This document shows, in pieces, positions 1-11,031 of a stretch of 64,000 nt of DNA. The position numbers and the translations under genes are program-made. The DNA is from Geobacter sp. (GTDB taxonomy: Bacteria > Desulfobacterota > Desulfuromonadia > Geobacterales > Geobacteraceae). The stretch covers positions 1 through 64,000 of the forward strand of contig JACOUQ010000006.1 of assembly GCA_016177775.1 (NCBI GenBank). Reading direction: 5' to 3'. The stretch's first letter is position 1. Every line of letters starts with the position of its first letter. The notes under the pieces are model-generated. The model saw only the letters and a list, made by a program, of their open reading frames with translations. It did no database searches and was not told where the DNA came from.

Positions 1-129
1 CGGACCTCAAAAAATCGTGGGCTCGTTTTCTATCGCCTTATGGAACAGGCCATGGCGACCAAGCCGGTCACATTATCTGATGTAACTTGCGGATATAATT
101 GGAACCATTCGGCAGGAGGAGCTAACTAG
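1..129 (+). CDS. C-terminal end of a probable transposase, cut by the window edge
   Basis: Frame 1 is open from base 1 to a TAG stop at 127-129, giving 42 residues of a larger protein. The stretch GLVFYRLMEQAMATKPVT resembles the C-terminal end of IS1595-type transposases as I remember them, which is the only basis for the call. The start, catalytic residues and terminal inverted repeats are outside the window, so whether the element is intact cannot be judged. It could also be the tail of an unrelated gene. Confidence 0.42.
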   Translation, partial: RTSKNRGLVFYRLMEQAMATKPVTLSDVTCGYNWNHSAGGAN

Positions 130-156
130 CTACCCCCTTTTAATCATTATGTGCAT

Positions 157-187
157 AGCGTCTTTGCGTCCTTGCGTCTTTGCGTTA
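157..187. repeat. Short direct repeats of the CTTTGCGTC type
   Basis: Three to four near-identical 8-9 bp units (tctttgcgt, ccttgcgtc, tctttgcgt) follow one another between the transposase tail and the phosphatase gene. The pattern recalls the cacagagac-type repeats found elsewhere in the window but is not the same sequence. No coding function is suggested. Confidence 0.4.
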
Positions 188-202
188 ACTGATTTTTATG
201 CC

Positions 203-862
203 TCAGGCTGAATCCCCCAATATCGGCAACGCCAGCAACTCCGCGAACGACCCGACCCGGTAATCGGCATCAACCAAGTCATCCGGCCCGCCGTACCCGT
301 AAGTGCAGCCAATCGTCCGGATTCCGGCCTGCTTTCCCGCTGAAATATCGTTGATGCTGTCTCCAATGATAACCGTCCGCCCTGCATCAGCCCCGTATTT
401 CCGCATAAGGCTGAATATCGGCTTGGGAGAAGGCTTCATGAAGGGGTGAGCATCTGCCCCGCAGATTTCGGCGAACATTTCGGCAACTTCAAGTTTAACA
501 AGAAGTTTCCTGCACAATCCAGTGTTTTTATTGGAAAGTACAACCAACTTACTACTAGAATTGCGAAGGACCGCAAGGGTATCCCAGACCCCCGGATAGA
601 GTATAGTCTTGTCGGCGATATGGAGTTCGTTGTATTCGAGGAAAAGAGCCAGTCCCCGCTCGCGCTCCGCCTCGCTCGCACCGGGAAGCGCCTGCATCAC
701 CAGATGGCGCGCACCGCGCCCCACCATTCCCCGCACTTCTCCCACCGCCAGCGGCGACAGTAAGAAATCGGCGCGCATGGCATTGACCGCATCGGTCAGG
801 TCGGCGATGGAATCGGTCAATGTCCCGTCCAGGTCGAAGATTATCAGCTTGATTGGGCTCAT
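203..862 (-). CDS. gph: HAD-family phosphatase, phosphoglycolate phosphatase-like
   Basis: This 219-residue protein is a haloacid dehalogenase-type hydrolase. Motif I is FDLDGTLTDS near residue 9, with the nucleophile and acid/base aspartates. Motif II is the VVLSNK stretch near residue 108. Motif IV is VIIGDSINDI near residue 163. A helical cap lies between motif I and the core, as in Gph and PpaX-type phosphatases. Length and motif order fit phosphoglycolate phosphatase, which removes 2-phosphoglycolate formed in DNA repair, but HAD substrate specificity cannot be read from motifs. The gene is last in a minus-strand run after guaB and guaA. No strong ribosome binding site precedes the ATG. 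Confidence 0.8.
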   Translation of the reverse strand: MSPIKLIIFDLDGTLTDSIADLTDAVNAMRADFLLSPLAVGEVRGMVGRGARHLVMQALPGASEAERERGLALFLEYNELHIADKTILYPGVWDTLAVLRNSSSKLVVLSNKNTGLCRKLLVKLEVAEMFAEICGADAHPFMKPSPKPIFSLMRKYGADAGRTVIIGDSINDISAGKQAGIRTIGCTYGYGGPDDLVDADYRVGSFAELLALPILGDSA

Positions 863-1068
863 AAGGCGTCAGGCAATGGCTATTGGCAATGGATTGGGCA
901 AAGAAAGCCAGCGGAAGGGCGAACAAGGTTTTCAAACCAAACGGGCGTGGAGTTTCGGGTTCTGGCAAGGCGGGCAAGCGCCCCCGCGGAGGCGTAGCAT
1001 CGCTACGCCGCACAAGAGGGGCGTGAAGCCCAACGCCGCCAGGTTCCGGAAATCCTCGTCCGTCTAAG
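863..1068. other. Intergenic region with a small perfect hairpin
   Basis: The 206 bases between the HAD phosphatase and guaA hold no supported gene. A hairpin with 8-bp arms (GGCGTAGC, loop ATC, GCTACGCC) lies at 991-1009. It has no T-run, so it looks like a palindromic intergenic repeat and not a terminator. Confidence 0.5.
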
Positions 1069-2631
1069 CTACTCCCACTCGATGGTGGCGGGTGGTTTGC
1101 TTGATACATCGTACACCACCCGGTTGACCCCCTTCACCTCGTTGATGATCCGGCCCGATATCCTCCCCAGGTCCTCGTAGGGGAGCGGGTACCATCCCGC
1201 GGTCATGAAGTCTTTAGTCTCCACTGCCCGCAGCGCCACCACATACTCGTAGGTCCGGCCGTCACCCATCACCCCGACGCTCTTTACCGGGAGAAAGACG
1301 GCAAAAGCCTGGCTGATCTTGTGGTAGTGGCCTGAAGCGTAGAGTTCCTCGATGTAGATGGAATCGGCCCGGCGGAGGATATCGGCATACTCCTTTTTTA
1401 CCTCGCCGAGGATACGCACGCCGAGGCCCGGACCGGGAAACGGATGGCGCCAGACCATCTGGTGGGGAAGTCCCATTTCCTCGCCAATGGCCCGCACTTC
1501 GTCCTTGAACAGCTCGCGCAGCGGCTCCAGAAGCTTCAGCTTCATGTAGTCGGGCAGTCCCCCGACATTGTGGTGGCTCTTGATGTTGTGAGCCTTACCG
1601 GTCTTGGCCCCGGCCGACTCGATGACGTCGGGGTAGATGGTCCCCTGGGCCAGCCACTTGGCGTCTTCGATTTTCGCCGACTCCTCCTCGAAGATGTCGA
1701 CGAAAAGCCCGCCAATGATCTTGCGCTTTTTCTCCGGGTCGGTCTCGCCGGCCAAGGCCGTCAGGAATCGCTCCTCGGCATCGACCCGGATCACCTTCAC
1801 GCCGAGATTCTGGGCAAAGGTCGCCATCACCTGGTCCCCCTCCTCCAGGCGCAACAGGCCGTTGTCCACGAAGACGCAGGTAAGCTGGTCGCCGATGGCG
1901 CGGTGGATCAGGGCAGCGGCAACGGAAGAATCGACCCCACCGGACAGGCCGAGGATCACCCGATCGCTCCCGACCTGTTCCCGGATGCGGGCCACGGAAT
2001 CCTCGATGATCTGTCCCGGGGTCCACTGGCCGCTGCAACCGCAGATCTGCCGAACAAAGGTATCCAGGAGGATCTCGCCACGGGGGGTGTGGTTCACCTC
2101 GGGATGGAACTGCACCCCGTAGAGGGAGCGGTCGGTGTCCTGGATGGCGCAAACCGGCGCATTGGCAGTCTCGGCCACTACCTGGAAACCGGGAGGGACC
2201 TTCGCCACATGGTCGCCATGGCTCATCCAGACCGGGCTCTTCCCCTCGGCGAAGAAACCGTCGAAAAGCGGCCCCGGCGCACCAACTGCCAGAAGATCAG
2301 CATGGCCGAATTCCCTTTTCCCGGCGGGCACCACCTCGCCGCCGAAGTGGCGAGCCATCAGCTGCATCCCGTAGCATATCCCCAGAACCGGCACCCCCAG
2401 CTCGAACAACGCCTCTTCCACAGCCGGGGCTCCCGGCTCGTACACCGACTTGGGCCCCCCCGAGAGGATGATCCCCTTGGGCGCGAACGCCCGTATGGCG
2501 TCGAGGCTCATGTCGAATGGGTGGAGCTCGCAGTAGACGTGCGCTTCCCTGATCCGGCGGGCGATGAGCTGGGTGTACTGGGAGCCGAAGTCGAGGATGA
2601 GTATCTTTTCGCTGTGGATGTCAGTGGACAT
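1069..2631 (-). CDS. guaA: GMP synthase, glutamine-hydrolysing
   Basis: GuaA makes GMP from XMP, ATP and glutamine in the cytoplasm, the last step of guanine nucleotide synthesis. The N-terminal class I amidotransferase domain has the nucleophile in GICYGMQ (about Cys86) and the His-Glu pair in GVQFHPEV. It is followed by the ATP-pyrophosphatase domain with the P-loop [10 protein letters not shown] and the C-terminal dimerisation domain ending in PPATIEWE. The 520-residue length is normal. I chose the ATG at 2631 because GGAG lies 5 bases upstream; a GTG eight codons earlier lacks such a site. guaB lies directly upstream on the same strand, with a repeat between. Confidence 0.97.
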   Translation of the reverse strand: MSTDIHSEKILILDFGSQYTQLIARRIREAHVYCELHPFDMSLDAIRAFAPKGIILSGGPKSVYEPGAPAVEEALFELGVPVLGICYGMQLMARHFGGEVVPAGKREFGHADLLAVGAPGPLFDGFFAEGKSPVWMSHGDHVAKVPPGFQVVAETANAPVCAIQDTDRSLYGVQFHPEVNHTPRGEILLDTFVRQICGCSGQWTPGQIIEDSVARIREQVGSDRVILGLSGGVDSSVAAALIHRAIGDQLTCVFVDNGLLRLEEGDQVMATFAQNLGVKVIRVDAEERFLTALAGETDPEKKRKIIGGLFVDIFEEESAKIEDAKWLAQGTIYPDVIESAGAKTGKAHNIKSHHNVGGLPDYMKLKLLEPLRELFKDEVRAIGEEMGLPHQMVWRHPFPGPGLGVRILGEVKKEYADILRRADSIYIEELYASGHYHKISQAFAVFLPVKSVGVMGDGRTYEYVVALRAVETKDFMTAGWYPLPYEDLGRISGRIINEVKGVNRVVYDVSSKPPATIEWE

Positions 2632-2650
2632 GAAAACTCCATTCAAACCT

Positions 2651-2739
2651 GCCACGGAGACTCAGAGAATCGGAGAACGTCAAAAATCTGTAATTTGCAA
2701 AACCATGTCTTTTCTCTGTGTCTCTGTGACTCTGTGGCA
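2651..2739. repeat. Imperfect inverted repeat of the GCCACAGAGAC family
   Basis: The left arm (from 2651, GCCACGGAGACTCAGAGA) and the right arm (to 2739, ending TCTCTGTGACTCTGTGGC) are imperfect reverse complements around an A/T-rich centre. A second copy with the same arms is at 58448-58538. This copy separates guaB from guaA and could form a long hairpin in the transcript. Confidence 0.7.
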
Positions 2740-2751
2740 GATTGTGTGCAT

Positions 2752-4284
<1,533 letters not shown>

Positions 4285-4316
4285 TTATTACAGAGGCAGC
4301 TGCAAGTCAAGCATGT

Positions 4317-5387
4317 TTACCGAGGTATAAACGACTTCGTGTCCCTGATGCGGAATAAAGTTGCCGTGATAAGCCGTATGGCATTCTCCAGGTCCGCGAG
4401 AGACAACACTTCCACCGGAGTGTGCATGTAGCGGAGGGGGATCTTCACCAGGGCAGTGGCCATGCCTCCACGGGAAATCTGCATGACGTTGGCGTCGGTG
4501 CCGGTCGCCCGCGGTATTCCGGTAAACTGGACCGGGATCTTTTCCTTCGCCGCCGTGTCTGACAGGAGATCGAAAAGCGCCGGGTTAATATTGGCGCCAC
4601 GGGGGAGGATCGGCCCCTTGCCAAGCTTTACGTCGCCGTTCTGCTTTTTGTCCACGTCCGGCTGGTCCGTGGAAAAGTCCACCTCAACGCAAATGCCGAT
4701 GTCTGCGTTGACGGAATAGGCGCTGGTGGTCCCCCCCCGCAGCCCGACCTCTTCCTGGACCGACGAGACACCGTAGAGATCGACCGGCAGCTGTTTCTTT
4801 ACACCCGCAATGGAACGAAGAACCTCCGCGACAACGAAACTCCCTGCCTTGTCGTCAAATCCGCGCGAGGCAACCCGATCTCCGAGCAATTGTTCCATTG
4901 TATCCGAAAATGTAACCGGATCACCCACCCGCACGATGGCCTCCGCTTCTTTCCGGTCTGCGGCGCCGATATCTATGTACTGCGCGTCGATTTTTACGAT
5001 CGTTTCCCGCTCCTTGGGCTCCATGAGGTGTATCGGCTTCTTGCCGATCACGCCGCGCACCACACCCTTGCCGGTGTGGATGGAGACACGCTTGCCCGGT
5101 GTCAGGTGGGCATCCACCCCGCCAATGGCCGCGAAGAACAGAAAACCATTATCATCGATATACCGGATTTGGAAGCCGATCTCATCCGAATGCCCCACCA
5201 GCATGACCTTCGGCCTCTCAGCGCCCTTGCCGGGTAGAAAGCCGACGGCGTTTCCCATCACATCTGTTGATATTTCGCAAATACTATCCAGATACTCGCG
5301 AAACACCCTCTGGGCAGGCTGTTCGTAGCCGGAAGGACTTGGGGCTGCCACCAGTTTTTCCAGAAATGCAAACGATTCCTTGCGCAC
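4317..5387 (-). CDS. M42-family metallo-aminopeptidase
   Basis: This 356-residue protein belongs to the M42 (glutamyl aminopeptidase/cellulase M/FrvX) family of two-zinc peptidases, usually large tetrahedral cytoplasmic assemblies that trim peptides. Visible metal and catalytic residues are VGHSDEIG (His66), GFDDKAG (Asp178/Asp179), QEEVGLRGG (Glu212/Glu213) and the acidic VEVDFS stretch. The reading frame starts with GTG, preceded by AGGGGAGA at good spacing. It follows the bifunctional-nuclease-like gene by 26 bases and precedes guaB. The exact peptide substrate is unknown, and the neighbours give no clue. Confidence 0.88.
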   Translation of the reverse strand: MRKESFAFLEKLVAAPSPSGYEQPAQRVFREYLDSICEISTDVMGNAVGFLPGKGAERPKVMLVGHSDEIGFQIRYIDDNGFLFFAAIGGVDAHLTPGKRVSIHTGKGVVRGVIGKKPIHLMEPKERETIVKIDAQYIDIGAADRKEAEAIVRVGDPVTFSDTMEQLLGDRVASRGFDDKAGSFVVAEVLRSIAGVKKQLPVDLYGVSSVQEEVGLRGGTTSAYSVNADIGICVEVDFSTDQPDVDKKQNGDVKLGKGPILPRGANINPALFDLLSDTAAKEKIPVQFTGIPRATGTDANVMQISRGGMATALVKIPLRYMHTPVEVLSLADLENAIRLITATLFRIRDTKSFIPR

Positions 5388-5413
5388 ATTATCTCCCCTG
5401 ACACTTCAAGGTA

Positions 5414-5914
5414 TTACATCGGATATTCGCCCATCTCCTCGGGCTTCAGGCTCTCCAGGTAATCCACGAACCTGCGGGCATTGTTTTCATCGTTCTGCAT
5501 GCTGACTCCGGAATCAAGGACAACAGCCTTTTCCAGCAGCTCTTCCGAGATGAGAATGGGCTTACGGTGCTTGAGGGAAAGCGAGAGGGCCTCGACGGTT
5601 TTAGCGGGGATGCGTATTTCTTCGCCCCCGATGGAAAATACCGCCGAAGCTACCAGAAGGCCATCTCTCACATCGTCGATGCAGATTTTCTCAAGTCTTA
5701 CGCCAACGCGCACGAGAAGATTGGCGATAAGATCGTTCTCACTGTTCGTTTCTGCCACATTGCTGCCCATAAGATCGGTTGCCATTGCAACAGCTTCCCT
5801 GGCGCTGATCCAGACCGGAAGCGTCCTTTTCTCCTCGGCATCCTTGAGGATGACCACCGGCATGTTGGCGATGGAATCCATCGTAAAACCGTAAACAGTC
5901 AGTTCATGATGCAT
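5414..5914 (-). CDS. Bifunctional nuclease-domain (DUF151) protein
   Basis: The 166-residue protein matches the BFN/DUF151 family: an N-terminal half with the LPVWISAREAVAMAT signature, and KPILISEELL further on, then a Glu-rich tail. Family members have been reported to carry DNase and RNase activity, but the bacterial role is poorly known. The ATG at 5914 has AGGGG five bases upstream; a GTG two codons earlier overlaps the miaB stop codon but sits too close to that site. The tight link suggests translational coupling to miaB. Confidence 0.8.
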   Translation of the reverse strand: MHHELTVYGFTMDSIANMPVVILKDAEEKRTLPVWISAREAVAMATDLMGSNVAETNSENDLIANLLVRVGVRLEKICIDDVRDGLLVASAVFSIGGEEIRIPAKTVEALSLSLKHRKPILISEELLEKAVVLDSGVSMQNDENNARRFVDYLESLKPEEMGEYPM

Positions 5915-5916
5915 GT

Positions 5917-7260
5917 TCACCCCTGATTCAGTTCACCCAGCAGCAAAGTCTGATGGGCGCGGATGATTCTAACGTCGACAATCTCGCCGACCAGGGACCC
6001 CTCGCCAGCGAAAGTAACTATCCGATTGCCGCTGGTACGGCCGTACCACTGGTCGCCCCGCCTGCTCCTTCCCTCCACCAGTACGCCCTGGAGAGTCCCG
6101 ACAAAGGATTCGTTCCGTTCCAGGGCCATGTCGGATTGCAATGCATGAAGCCGGGCCAGGCGGGCATGCTTCTCTTCGTAAGTCATGCTGTCCTGGAACT
6201 CGGCCGCCTTTGTTTCAGGCCTCTTCGAGTAGATGAAGGAGAACAGGTCGGCATACCCCACCTCCTGCATGAGCGAGAGGGTCTGCTCGAAATCATCCTC
6301 GCTCTCGCCCGGAAAACCTACTATAATGTCGCCGGTTATCTGTATGTCAGGCCGGGCCTTCTTCAGGGCATCAACTTTTACCAGATACTCATCCCTTGTG
6401 TATCCCCGCCTCATTGCGGCAAGTACCGCGTCGCTTCCTGACTGGGCAGGCAGATGCATGTGACTGCAAAGCTTTGGCAGCTGCGCGAAGCACTCCACAA
6501 GTTCTGATGAAAGGTCCTTCGGGTGGGATGTCGTGAAACGGACCCGCTCTATGCCCGAAACATCGGCAATCTTTTGAATCAACTCCGGAAAGTTCGGGTA
6601 GCCGGCAATTTTCAGGCCGTATGAATTCACGTTCTGCCCGAGCAGCGTAATCTCCCGCACACCCTGGTCAGACAACCTGCGGATCTCTTCCAGAATCTCC
6701 TCAGGACGGCGGCTGATCTCGCGTCCCCTGACATAAGGGACTATGCAATAGGAGCAGAAGTTGTCGCAACCCTGCATTATCGTAACGAACGCGGTAACTC
6801 CAGCGGTCTCGCCGGCCGGCGGAAAAAGGTCGAGACGCTGTTCATTGTCGATGAAGGAAACTTCAGTCCGCTTCTCACCGGATTCCGCCGCGCGCACCAT
6901 CTCCGGAAGGAGGTGGAGATTGTGGGTGCCGAACACGATATCCACGAAAGGCGCGTTCTGCAGAAGCCTCTCCCCCTCCTGCTGGGCAACGCATCCACCG
7001 ACGCCGATAATCAGACGCCCGTTTCTCTTTTTGAGGGCCTTGTAGCGACCGAGATGGCCGTAGACCTTTCTTTCGGCCCTGGCCCTGACGCTACAGGTAT
7101 TGAGAATCACGAGGTCGGCCTCCTCGGGATTCTCGATTGTCCGGTAGCCAAGCCCTTTCAGAATGCCCGCAATCTTCTCCGAGTCGTTGACATTCATCTG
7201 GCAGCCAAAGGTCTCCAGAAACAGGTTCTTATCTTGTTTTGTCGTCTCGTTCAACATCAT
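5917..7260 (-). CDS. miaB: tRNA-2-methylthio-N6-dimethylallyladenosine synthase
   Basis: MiaB methylthiolates isopentenyladenosine at position 37 of tRNAs that read UNN codons. The N-terminal UPF0004 domain has three cluster cysteines (ETFGCQMN, LNTCSVR, VGGCVAQ). The radical SAM centre is the CDNFCSYC motif (C-x3-C-x2-C), and a C-terminal TRAM domain carries VLVEGRSRR. From the ATG at 7260 it is 447 residues, the normal size. A TTG seven codons earlier (7281) and an ATG at 7257 are alternatives; none has a strong ribosome binding site. It heads the run miaB, DUF151, M42 peptidase. Confidence 0.95.
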   Translation of the reverse strand: MMLNETTKQDKNLFLETFGCQMNVNDSEKIAGILKGLGYRTIENPEEADLVILNTCSVRARAERKVYGHLGRYKALKKRNGRLIIGVGGCVAQQEGERLLQNAPFVDIVFGTHNLHLLPEMVRAAESGEKRTEVSFIDNEQRLDLFPPAGETAGVTAFVTIMQGCDNFCSYCIVPYVRGREISRRPEEILEEIRRLSDQGVREITLLGQNVNSYGLKIAGYPNFPELIQKIADVSGIERVRFTTSHPKDLSSELVECFAQLPKLCSHMHLPAQSGSDAVLAAMRRGYTRDEYLVKVDALKKARPDIQITGDIIVGFPGESEDDFEQTLSLMQEVGYADLFSFIYSKRPETKAAEFQDSMTYEEKHARLARLHALQSDMALERNESFVGTLQGVLVEGRSRRGDQWYGRTSGNRIVTFAGEGSLVGEIVDVRIIRAHQTLLLGELNQG

Positions 7261-7281
7261 GATCCGTCTGATATTACGCAA

Positions 7282-7708
7282 TTTGCCGCATTTCCGTCAA
7301 CCCAATTCACCATATCCTTCCCTTCAAGCCGATCCACAGAGCCAAACATGCCAAACGCGCAAACATTATACGAATTTAATTTATATATTCATATTTGGCT
7401 ATATAGCGTACTGTCCTGGCCAAATACCTAAAACAAATTTACCCGTTTCCTCGCGCCGGCATCCAACCATTTGATATTTAGAGCATTTTCACTAAACGGC
7501 AAATCCGGCCCATATATTGCACTTTCTATATATAGTATTTACTAATTTTTATGCCGTTGAAAACATATATATATTCTGATAAATTCAGGCGATTTTCTTA
7601 ATTAATCGCAAGGACAAGGAGGTGATGGAGCGATATTTTCGGATTTCGGATAACCAAGCCAATCAATCTTTTACCTGGCAGTACAAACTTGCATGGAGGT
7701 ATCAGTTA
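7282..7708. other. A/T-rich upstream region of the porin-like gene
   Basis: About 425 bases without a supported gene. It is much more A/T-rich than the surroundings, with several runs of alternating A and T (atatat) at about 7380-7410, 7525-7545 and 7565-7575. An AAGGAGG at 7615-7621 lies only 0-3 bases from a GTG/ATG pair, too close for normal initiation. The porin start chosen is the ATG at 7709. No promoter could be singled out. Confidence 0.5.
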
Positions 7709-9193
7709 ATGAAAAGAACCACCAAGAAACTGGCGGCAACTATCATGACCGCCGCACTGCTCGCACCGGTCTCGGCCTTCGCCGCCGACGACGTGCAGCA
7801 GAAGATCGACGCCCTGCAGAAGGAACTCGAAACCCTCAAGCAGCAGATCAAGACCAACGAAAAGAAAGTGGAGAAAGTCGAAGAGAAGTCCCTCGGCCGC
7901 TGGCTGACCATCGGCGGGGATTATCGGTTCCGGGTTGACTCATTGAGAGGCAAAGTTGCACCTCATACCCCTTTCATTCTTCCTGCTGGGCCATTCGGCT
8001 CCCCCACAAACGGTTATGCCGTACACAACGATTCATTAATGACCAACCGCTTCGGTCTCAATCTGAAGGCCAAAGCAACCAAGGACGTTACGGTCACAGC
8101 TCGCCTGCTTATGTACAAGACAAACGGCAACCAGACAGCCGATGCTACCAACGCCAGTTATTTTGCCGACCGCAACTCCATTCTGGATGGTTCTATTGGG
8201 CATGTCCCGCAGGACAACACCCTCCGCGTTGACCAGGTTTTCGCCACATGGAGCAACATCGCAGACCAGCCGATCTGGTTCTCGGTCGGACGCCGCCCAT
8301 CCACAGCCGGTTCCCCCACCCATGTCCGCCAGAACAACGAGAGACCTGGCAACGGCGGGGTCCCGGGCCTCCTTGTCGACTACGCCTTTGACGGCATGAC
8401 TTTAGGGTATGCACCTGACATCGAGGCTCTTCCGGGCTCTTATGCCAAACTCTGCTACGGCAGGGGTTTTGAAGCCGGCTACAGAAGCGGAAACAGCATA
8501 CGCGACACGGACATGCTCGGCGTCGCCATCGTCCCCATCGACACTGACCCGCTCCGCATAGACTTTCAGTGGAACCGGGGTTTCAACATCTTTGACAACC
8601 CCAACAATGTACAAGCCGAGCTTGGCGACATCGACTGGTACGGCCTGGGTGCATTGAGCACACTGAAGAATGTCGGCATGGGCAACCTCAACCTGTTCGC
8701 AAGCACTGGAATGAGCGTAACCCATCCGAACGGCAATGTTTCTCCAGGCACCGTTTTTGGCCTCCTGACTGGTGATTTTAATACCGGAGCTGAGGCTCCT
8801 ACAGACAAAACAGGTTATTCCGTATATGTCGGAGCAAGATACGACCTGCCTTCAACCGGCACCAAACTGGGCTTAGAGTACAACTATGGCTCAAAAAACT
8901 GGATCCCCTTCGATCCGGCAGCTGACGATATGTGGACCAGCAAGCTCGGAACCAGGGGCCATGTGTACGAGACATACCTGATCCAGGAGCTGAAACTTCA
9001 GCCTATATCTTCCTATCTGAGCAAGGCCTTCTTCCGCTTGGGTTACCAGTACTATGACTTCGAGTACACCAACAGCAACAACTGGGTAGGTGCTCCCACG
9101 AAGATTTCCGACCTGACGGCTACGAACATGCAATACTTGCCGCCTCTTAAAAGCGCCCAGGACATCTACGCTACTTTTGAAGTCAAATTCTAA
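7709..9193 (+). CDS. Putative outer-membrane porin with N-terminal coiled coil (DUF3373-like)
   Basis: The 494-residue product starts with a signal peptide (MKRTTKK, a hydrophobic core, then AFA-AD at about residue 25). A coiled-coil segment rich in Lys, Glu and Gln follows (about 27-58). The rest is beta-rich with many aromatic and glycine residues, and it ends in phenylalanine (FEVKF), the usual C-terminal signature of outer-membrane beta-barrels. I recognise it as similar to porin-like proteins common in Geobacter. What passes through it is unknown. The start at 7709 has GGAGGT at 7695-7700; upstream in-frame codons would hide the signal peptide. A perfect palindromic terminator follows. 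Confidence 0.75.
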   Translation: MKRTTKKLAATIMTAALLAPVSAFAADDVQQKIDALQKELETLKQQIKTNEKKVEKVEEKSLGRWLTIGGDYRFRVDSLRGKVAPHTPFILPAGPFGSPTNGYAVHNDSLMTNRFGLNLKAKATKDVTVTARLLMYKTNGNQTADATNASYFADRNSILDGSIGHVPQDNTLRVDQVFATWSNIADQPIWFSVGRRPSTAGSPTHVRQNNERPGNGGVPGLLVDYAFDGMTLGYAPDIEALPGSYAKLCYGRGFEAGYRSGNSIRDTDMLGVAIVPIDTDPLRIDFQWNRGFNIFDNPNNVQAELGDIDWYGLGALSTLKNVGMGNLNLFASTGMSVTHPNGNVSPGTVFGLLTGDFNTGAEAPTDKTGYSVYVGARYDLPSTGTKLGLEYNYGSKNWIPFDPAADDMWTSKLGTRGHVYETYLIQELKLQPISSYLSKAFFRLGYQYYDFEYTNSNNWVGAPTKISDLTATNMQYLPPLKSAQDIYATFEVKF

Positions 9194-9234
9194 TCCAAGT
9201 TCCTTGAAAACCTGAAGAATGTTTTATCGAACGC

Positions 9235-9261
9235 GGAGGGGCCACGTGGCCCCTCCTTTTT
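9235..9261 (+). terminator. Rho-independent terminator of the porin-like gene
   Basis: A perfect 22-base palindrome (two 11-bp arms, GGAGGGGCCAC and its complement) at 9235-9256 is followed by five T residues. It lies 42 bases after the stop codon. Confidence 0.9.
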
Positions 9262-9311
9262 AAGAACCACTAAAACCAGAAAACCATATATATTTATACA
9301 TATATTTCAGA

Positions 9312-9340
9312 TTGCAAAATGAACTTTCCTGCGCTAAAGT
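9312..9340 (+). promoter_or_regulatory. Candidate sigma-70 promoter of the small exported protein
   Basis: TTGCAA at 9312-9317 and TAAAGT at 9335-9340 are 17 bases apart, about 45 bases before the ATG at 9384. A small dyad GGTCT-GA-AGACC lies downstream at 9352-9363 and could be an operator. Confidence 0.45.
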
Positions 9341-9383
9341 GGGAACAGGCTGGTCTGAAGACCGCCAAGAAAGGAGCAGAACA

Positions 9384-9689
9384 ATGAAAAGGTTTATCGC
9401 TACCGCAACCATGATGGCAGTAATGATCCTCTCCCTCGCCTCCTTCGCTGTAGCTGCCGAAGAAAAAATCATCGGTACCGTCGAGAAGATCGAGATGCAG
9501 GGGAAATCCGCCATCGTGACTCTGAAAGACAGCAAGAGCGGCAAGGAGACCAAGATCCTCGTGGAAGACGACCTGACCCTCGACAAGTTCAAGGACAAGC
9601 GTATCAGCGAAGGGGATGAAATCCGCTGCAAGTTCGACACCTCGGACAAGAACAAGAGCAAGCTGTTCAGGAAAACCGCAGGCTGCTAA
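9384..9689 (+). CDS. Small exported protein of unknown function
   Basis: The 101-residue product has a signal peptide (MKRF, hydrophobic core, AVA-AEE at about residue 24). The mature part is about 77 residues, rich in Lys, Asp and Glu, with beta-strand-like alternation (IIGTVEKIEMQ, SAIVTLKD, EIRCKF) compatible with a small beta-barrel fold. Two cysteines remain in the mature part, one next to the C-terminus. I cannot assign a function; it resembles small periplasmic proteins seen in Geobacter operons. AAAGGAG precedes the ATG at 9384. It has its own candidate promoter and a terminator on each side, so it is probably a single-gene unit. Confidence 0.72.
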   Translation: MKRFIATATMMAVMILSLASFAVAAEEKIIGTVEKIEMQGKSAIVTLKDSKSGKETKILVEDDLTLDKFKDKRISEGDEIRCKFDTSDKNKSKLFRKTAGC

Positions 9690-9717
9690 CACCGAGCGGG
9701 GAAAAGTGCGGGATAAC

Positions 9718-9746
9718 AAAAAGGGCCGGTTAAACCGGCCCTTTTT
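9718..9746. terminator. Bidirectional rho-independent terminator
   Basis: A 14-bp perfect stem (AAAAAGGGCCGGTT and its complement) with a single-base loop has A and T runs at its ends, so it can work on both strands. It separates the convergent small exported protein gene and the LysR gene. Confidence 0.92.
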
Positions 9747-9782
9747 GCGTCTGCTACACAGAAGAATTTCAGTATCCTGTTG

Positions 9783-10754
9783 CTAACATATGACCGGAGG
9801 AGCACATTCAGGCGCGATAAGCGTGGCTACAGCAGCCCCAATTTGGAATAAATTTACAGAACTGTTGAACGCAGCAAAGATACAATCGAGGAATTTCTGG
9901 ATGGTGGTGTCCGATTTCACCTTGCTATTTATGGCAACGGTCCGGTTTCGCACATGGCAGAACCCTTCCACGAAGTGTTCCCGCAGCACACCGTTCTTGA
10001 CGTATTCGGCAATGAGCGCCCGTGACACAAAGGCGACCCCTCCCCCACCCATGACCGCCTGGATGGTGAACCGCAGGTCGTCATGCACCACCACACTTGC
10101 AAAATCATCCACTTCTTTCCCGCAATTCGCGAGGTTGGTCTTCAGCATCTTGCGCGAGCTGCACCCCTCTTTTCGGGCAAAAAGACGGTTCTTGAGCAGA
10201 TTATCGATTCCTAGCGCCGGTTCTGAGATGCCAAGTTTCGGTGAGCTTATGAAGACCAGTTCGTCCTGAGGCAGACGGAACGACAGAAATCCTGAAAAAT
10301 CCATATCGTCGCAATGCTCGATCACCGCTATGTCGAAATCATTGTCCTTAAGCCCCTTAAGCGCCTGCTCAGGGGTATAGAACATGAACTTGAGATCTAC
10401 TATGCTTGCATTCTGCATCATGAAGGTATTGAGCACACCGGGCATATAACCTATACCGAAAGTCGGCGTGCAGCAGATGGCAAGCCTTGTCTTGCCGCCG
10501 AACCTTTTGAGGCCGTCAAGCAGCTCTTTTTCGATTTCCAGAATCCTTCTAGACTTTTCAATAACCAGATCGCCGACCTGTGTGGTCACCAGCGCCTGGC
10601 CGCTCCGATCCAGAAGCTGATAGCCATAGCGCTCTTCCAGGTACTTTATCCGCTGTGAGACCGCCGACTGGGTGATGTTCAGCTCTCCGGCAGCCTTTGA
10701 GAAGCTCCCTGTTTCCGCAACAGCGATAAGTGTTTTCATATACTGTGTTTCCAA
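9783..10754 (-). CDS. LysR-family transcriptional regulator
   Basis: The 323-residue protein has an N-terminal winged helix-turn-helix (about residues 1-60; SFSKAAGELNITQSAVSQR is the typical LysR recognition region). A LysR substrate-binding domain follows (about 90-300; CCTPTFGIGYMPGVLNTF begins the domain). The ligand is unknown. It is transcribed away from rpsT and converges on the small exported protein. LysR regulators often control a divergent neighbour, but here that neighbour is a ribosomal protein gene with its own good promoter, so the target is probably elsewhere or the gene itself. Confidence 0.9.
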   Translation of the reverse strand: METQYMKTLIAVAETGSFSKAAGELNITQSAVSQRIKYLEERYGYQLLDRSGQALVTTQVGDLVIEKSRRILEIEKELLDGLKRFGGKTRLAICCTPTFGIGYMPGVLNTFMMQNASIVDLKFMFYTPEQALKGLKDNDFDIAVIEHCDDMDFSGFLSFRLPQDELVFISSPKLGISEPALGIDNLLKNRLFARKEGCSSRKMLKTNLANCGKEVDDFASVVVHDDLRFTIQAVMGGGGVAFVSRALIAEYVKNGVLREHFVEGFCHVRNRTVAINSKVKSDTTIQKFLDCIFAAFNSSVNLFQIGAAVATLIAPECAPPVIC

Positions 10755-10958
10755 TTCCCCTCCAAGTAAAAAGCTGAAATTAGTTATGCAAATATTCGGC
10801 CCGTAAACATTTCAAATCCCCATCTACATAACCCCCTCTAATCATTGCATTATTACCATAATATAAATCGTGATGTTTTTAAACATGAATTCCACGCTCC
10901 GCTAAATTACGGACTTTGACAGCTTTATTTAGTATTTCCCGCTCAAAGGAGATTTTCC

Positions 10959-10986
10959 TTGACAACGATGAGAGTTAGATGATAAT
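10959..10986 (+). promoter_or_regulatory. Sigma-70 promoter of rpsT
   Basis: TTGACA at 10959-10964 and GATAAT at 10981-10986 are separated by 16 bases, placing transcription start about 40 bases before the rpsT start codon. Confidence 0.75.
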
Positions 10987-11031
10987 AAATTTTGTTCAAA
11001 AATTTTATCAAGAGCTAGTTGGAGGTGGAGT

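Noticed and set aside
7622-7708. Longer porin start at 7622
   Set aside because: The AAGGAGG is too close to the GTG/ATG there, and the extension would hide the signal peptide that begins at 7709.
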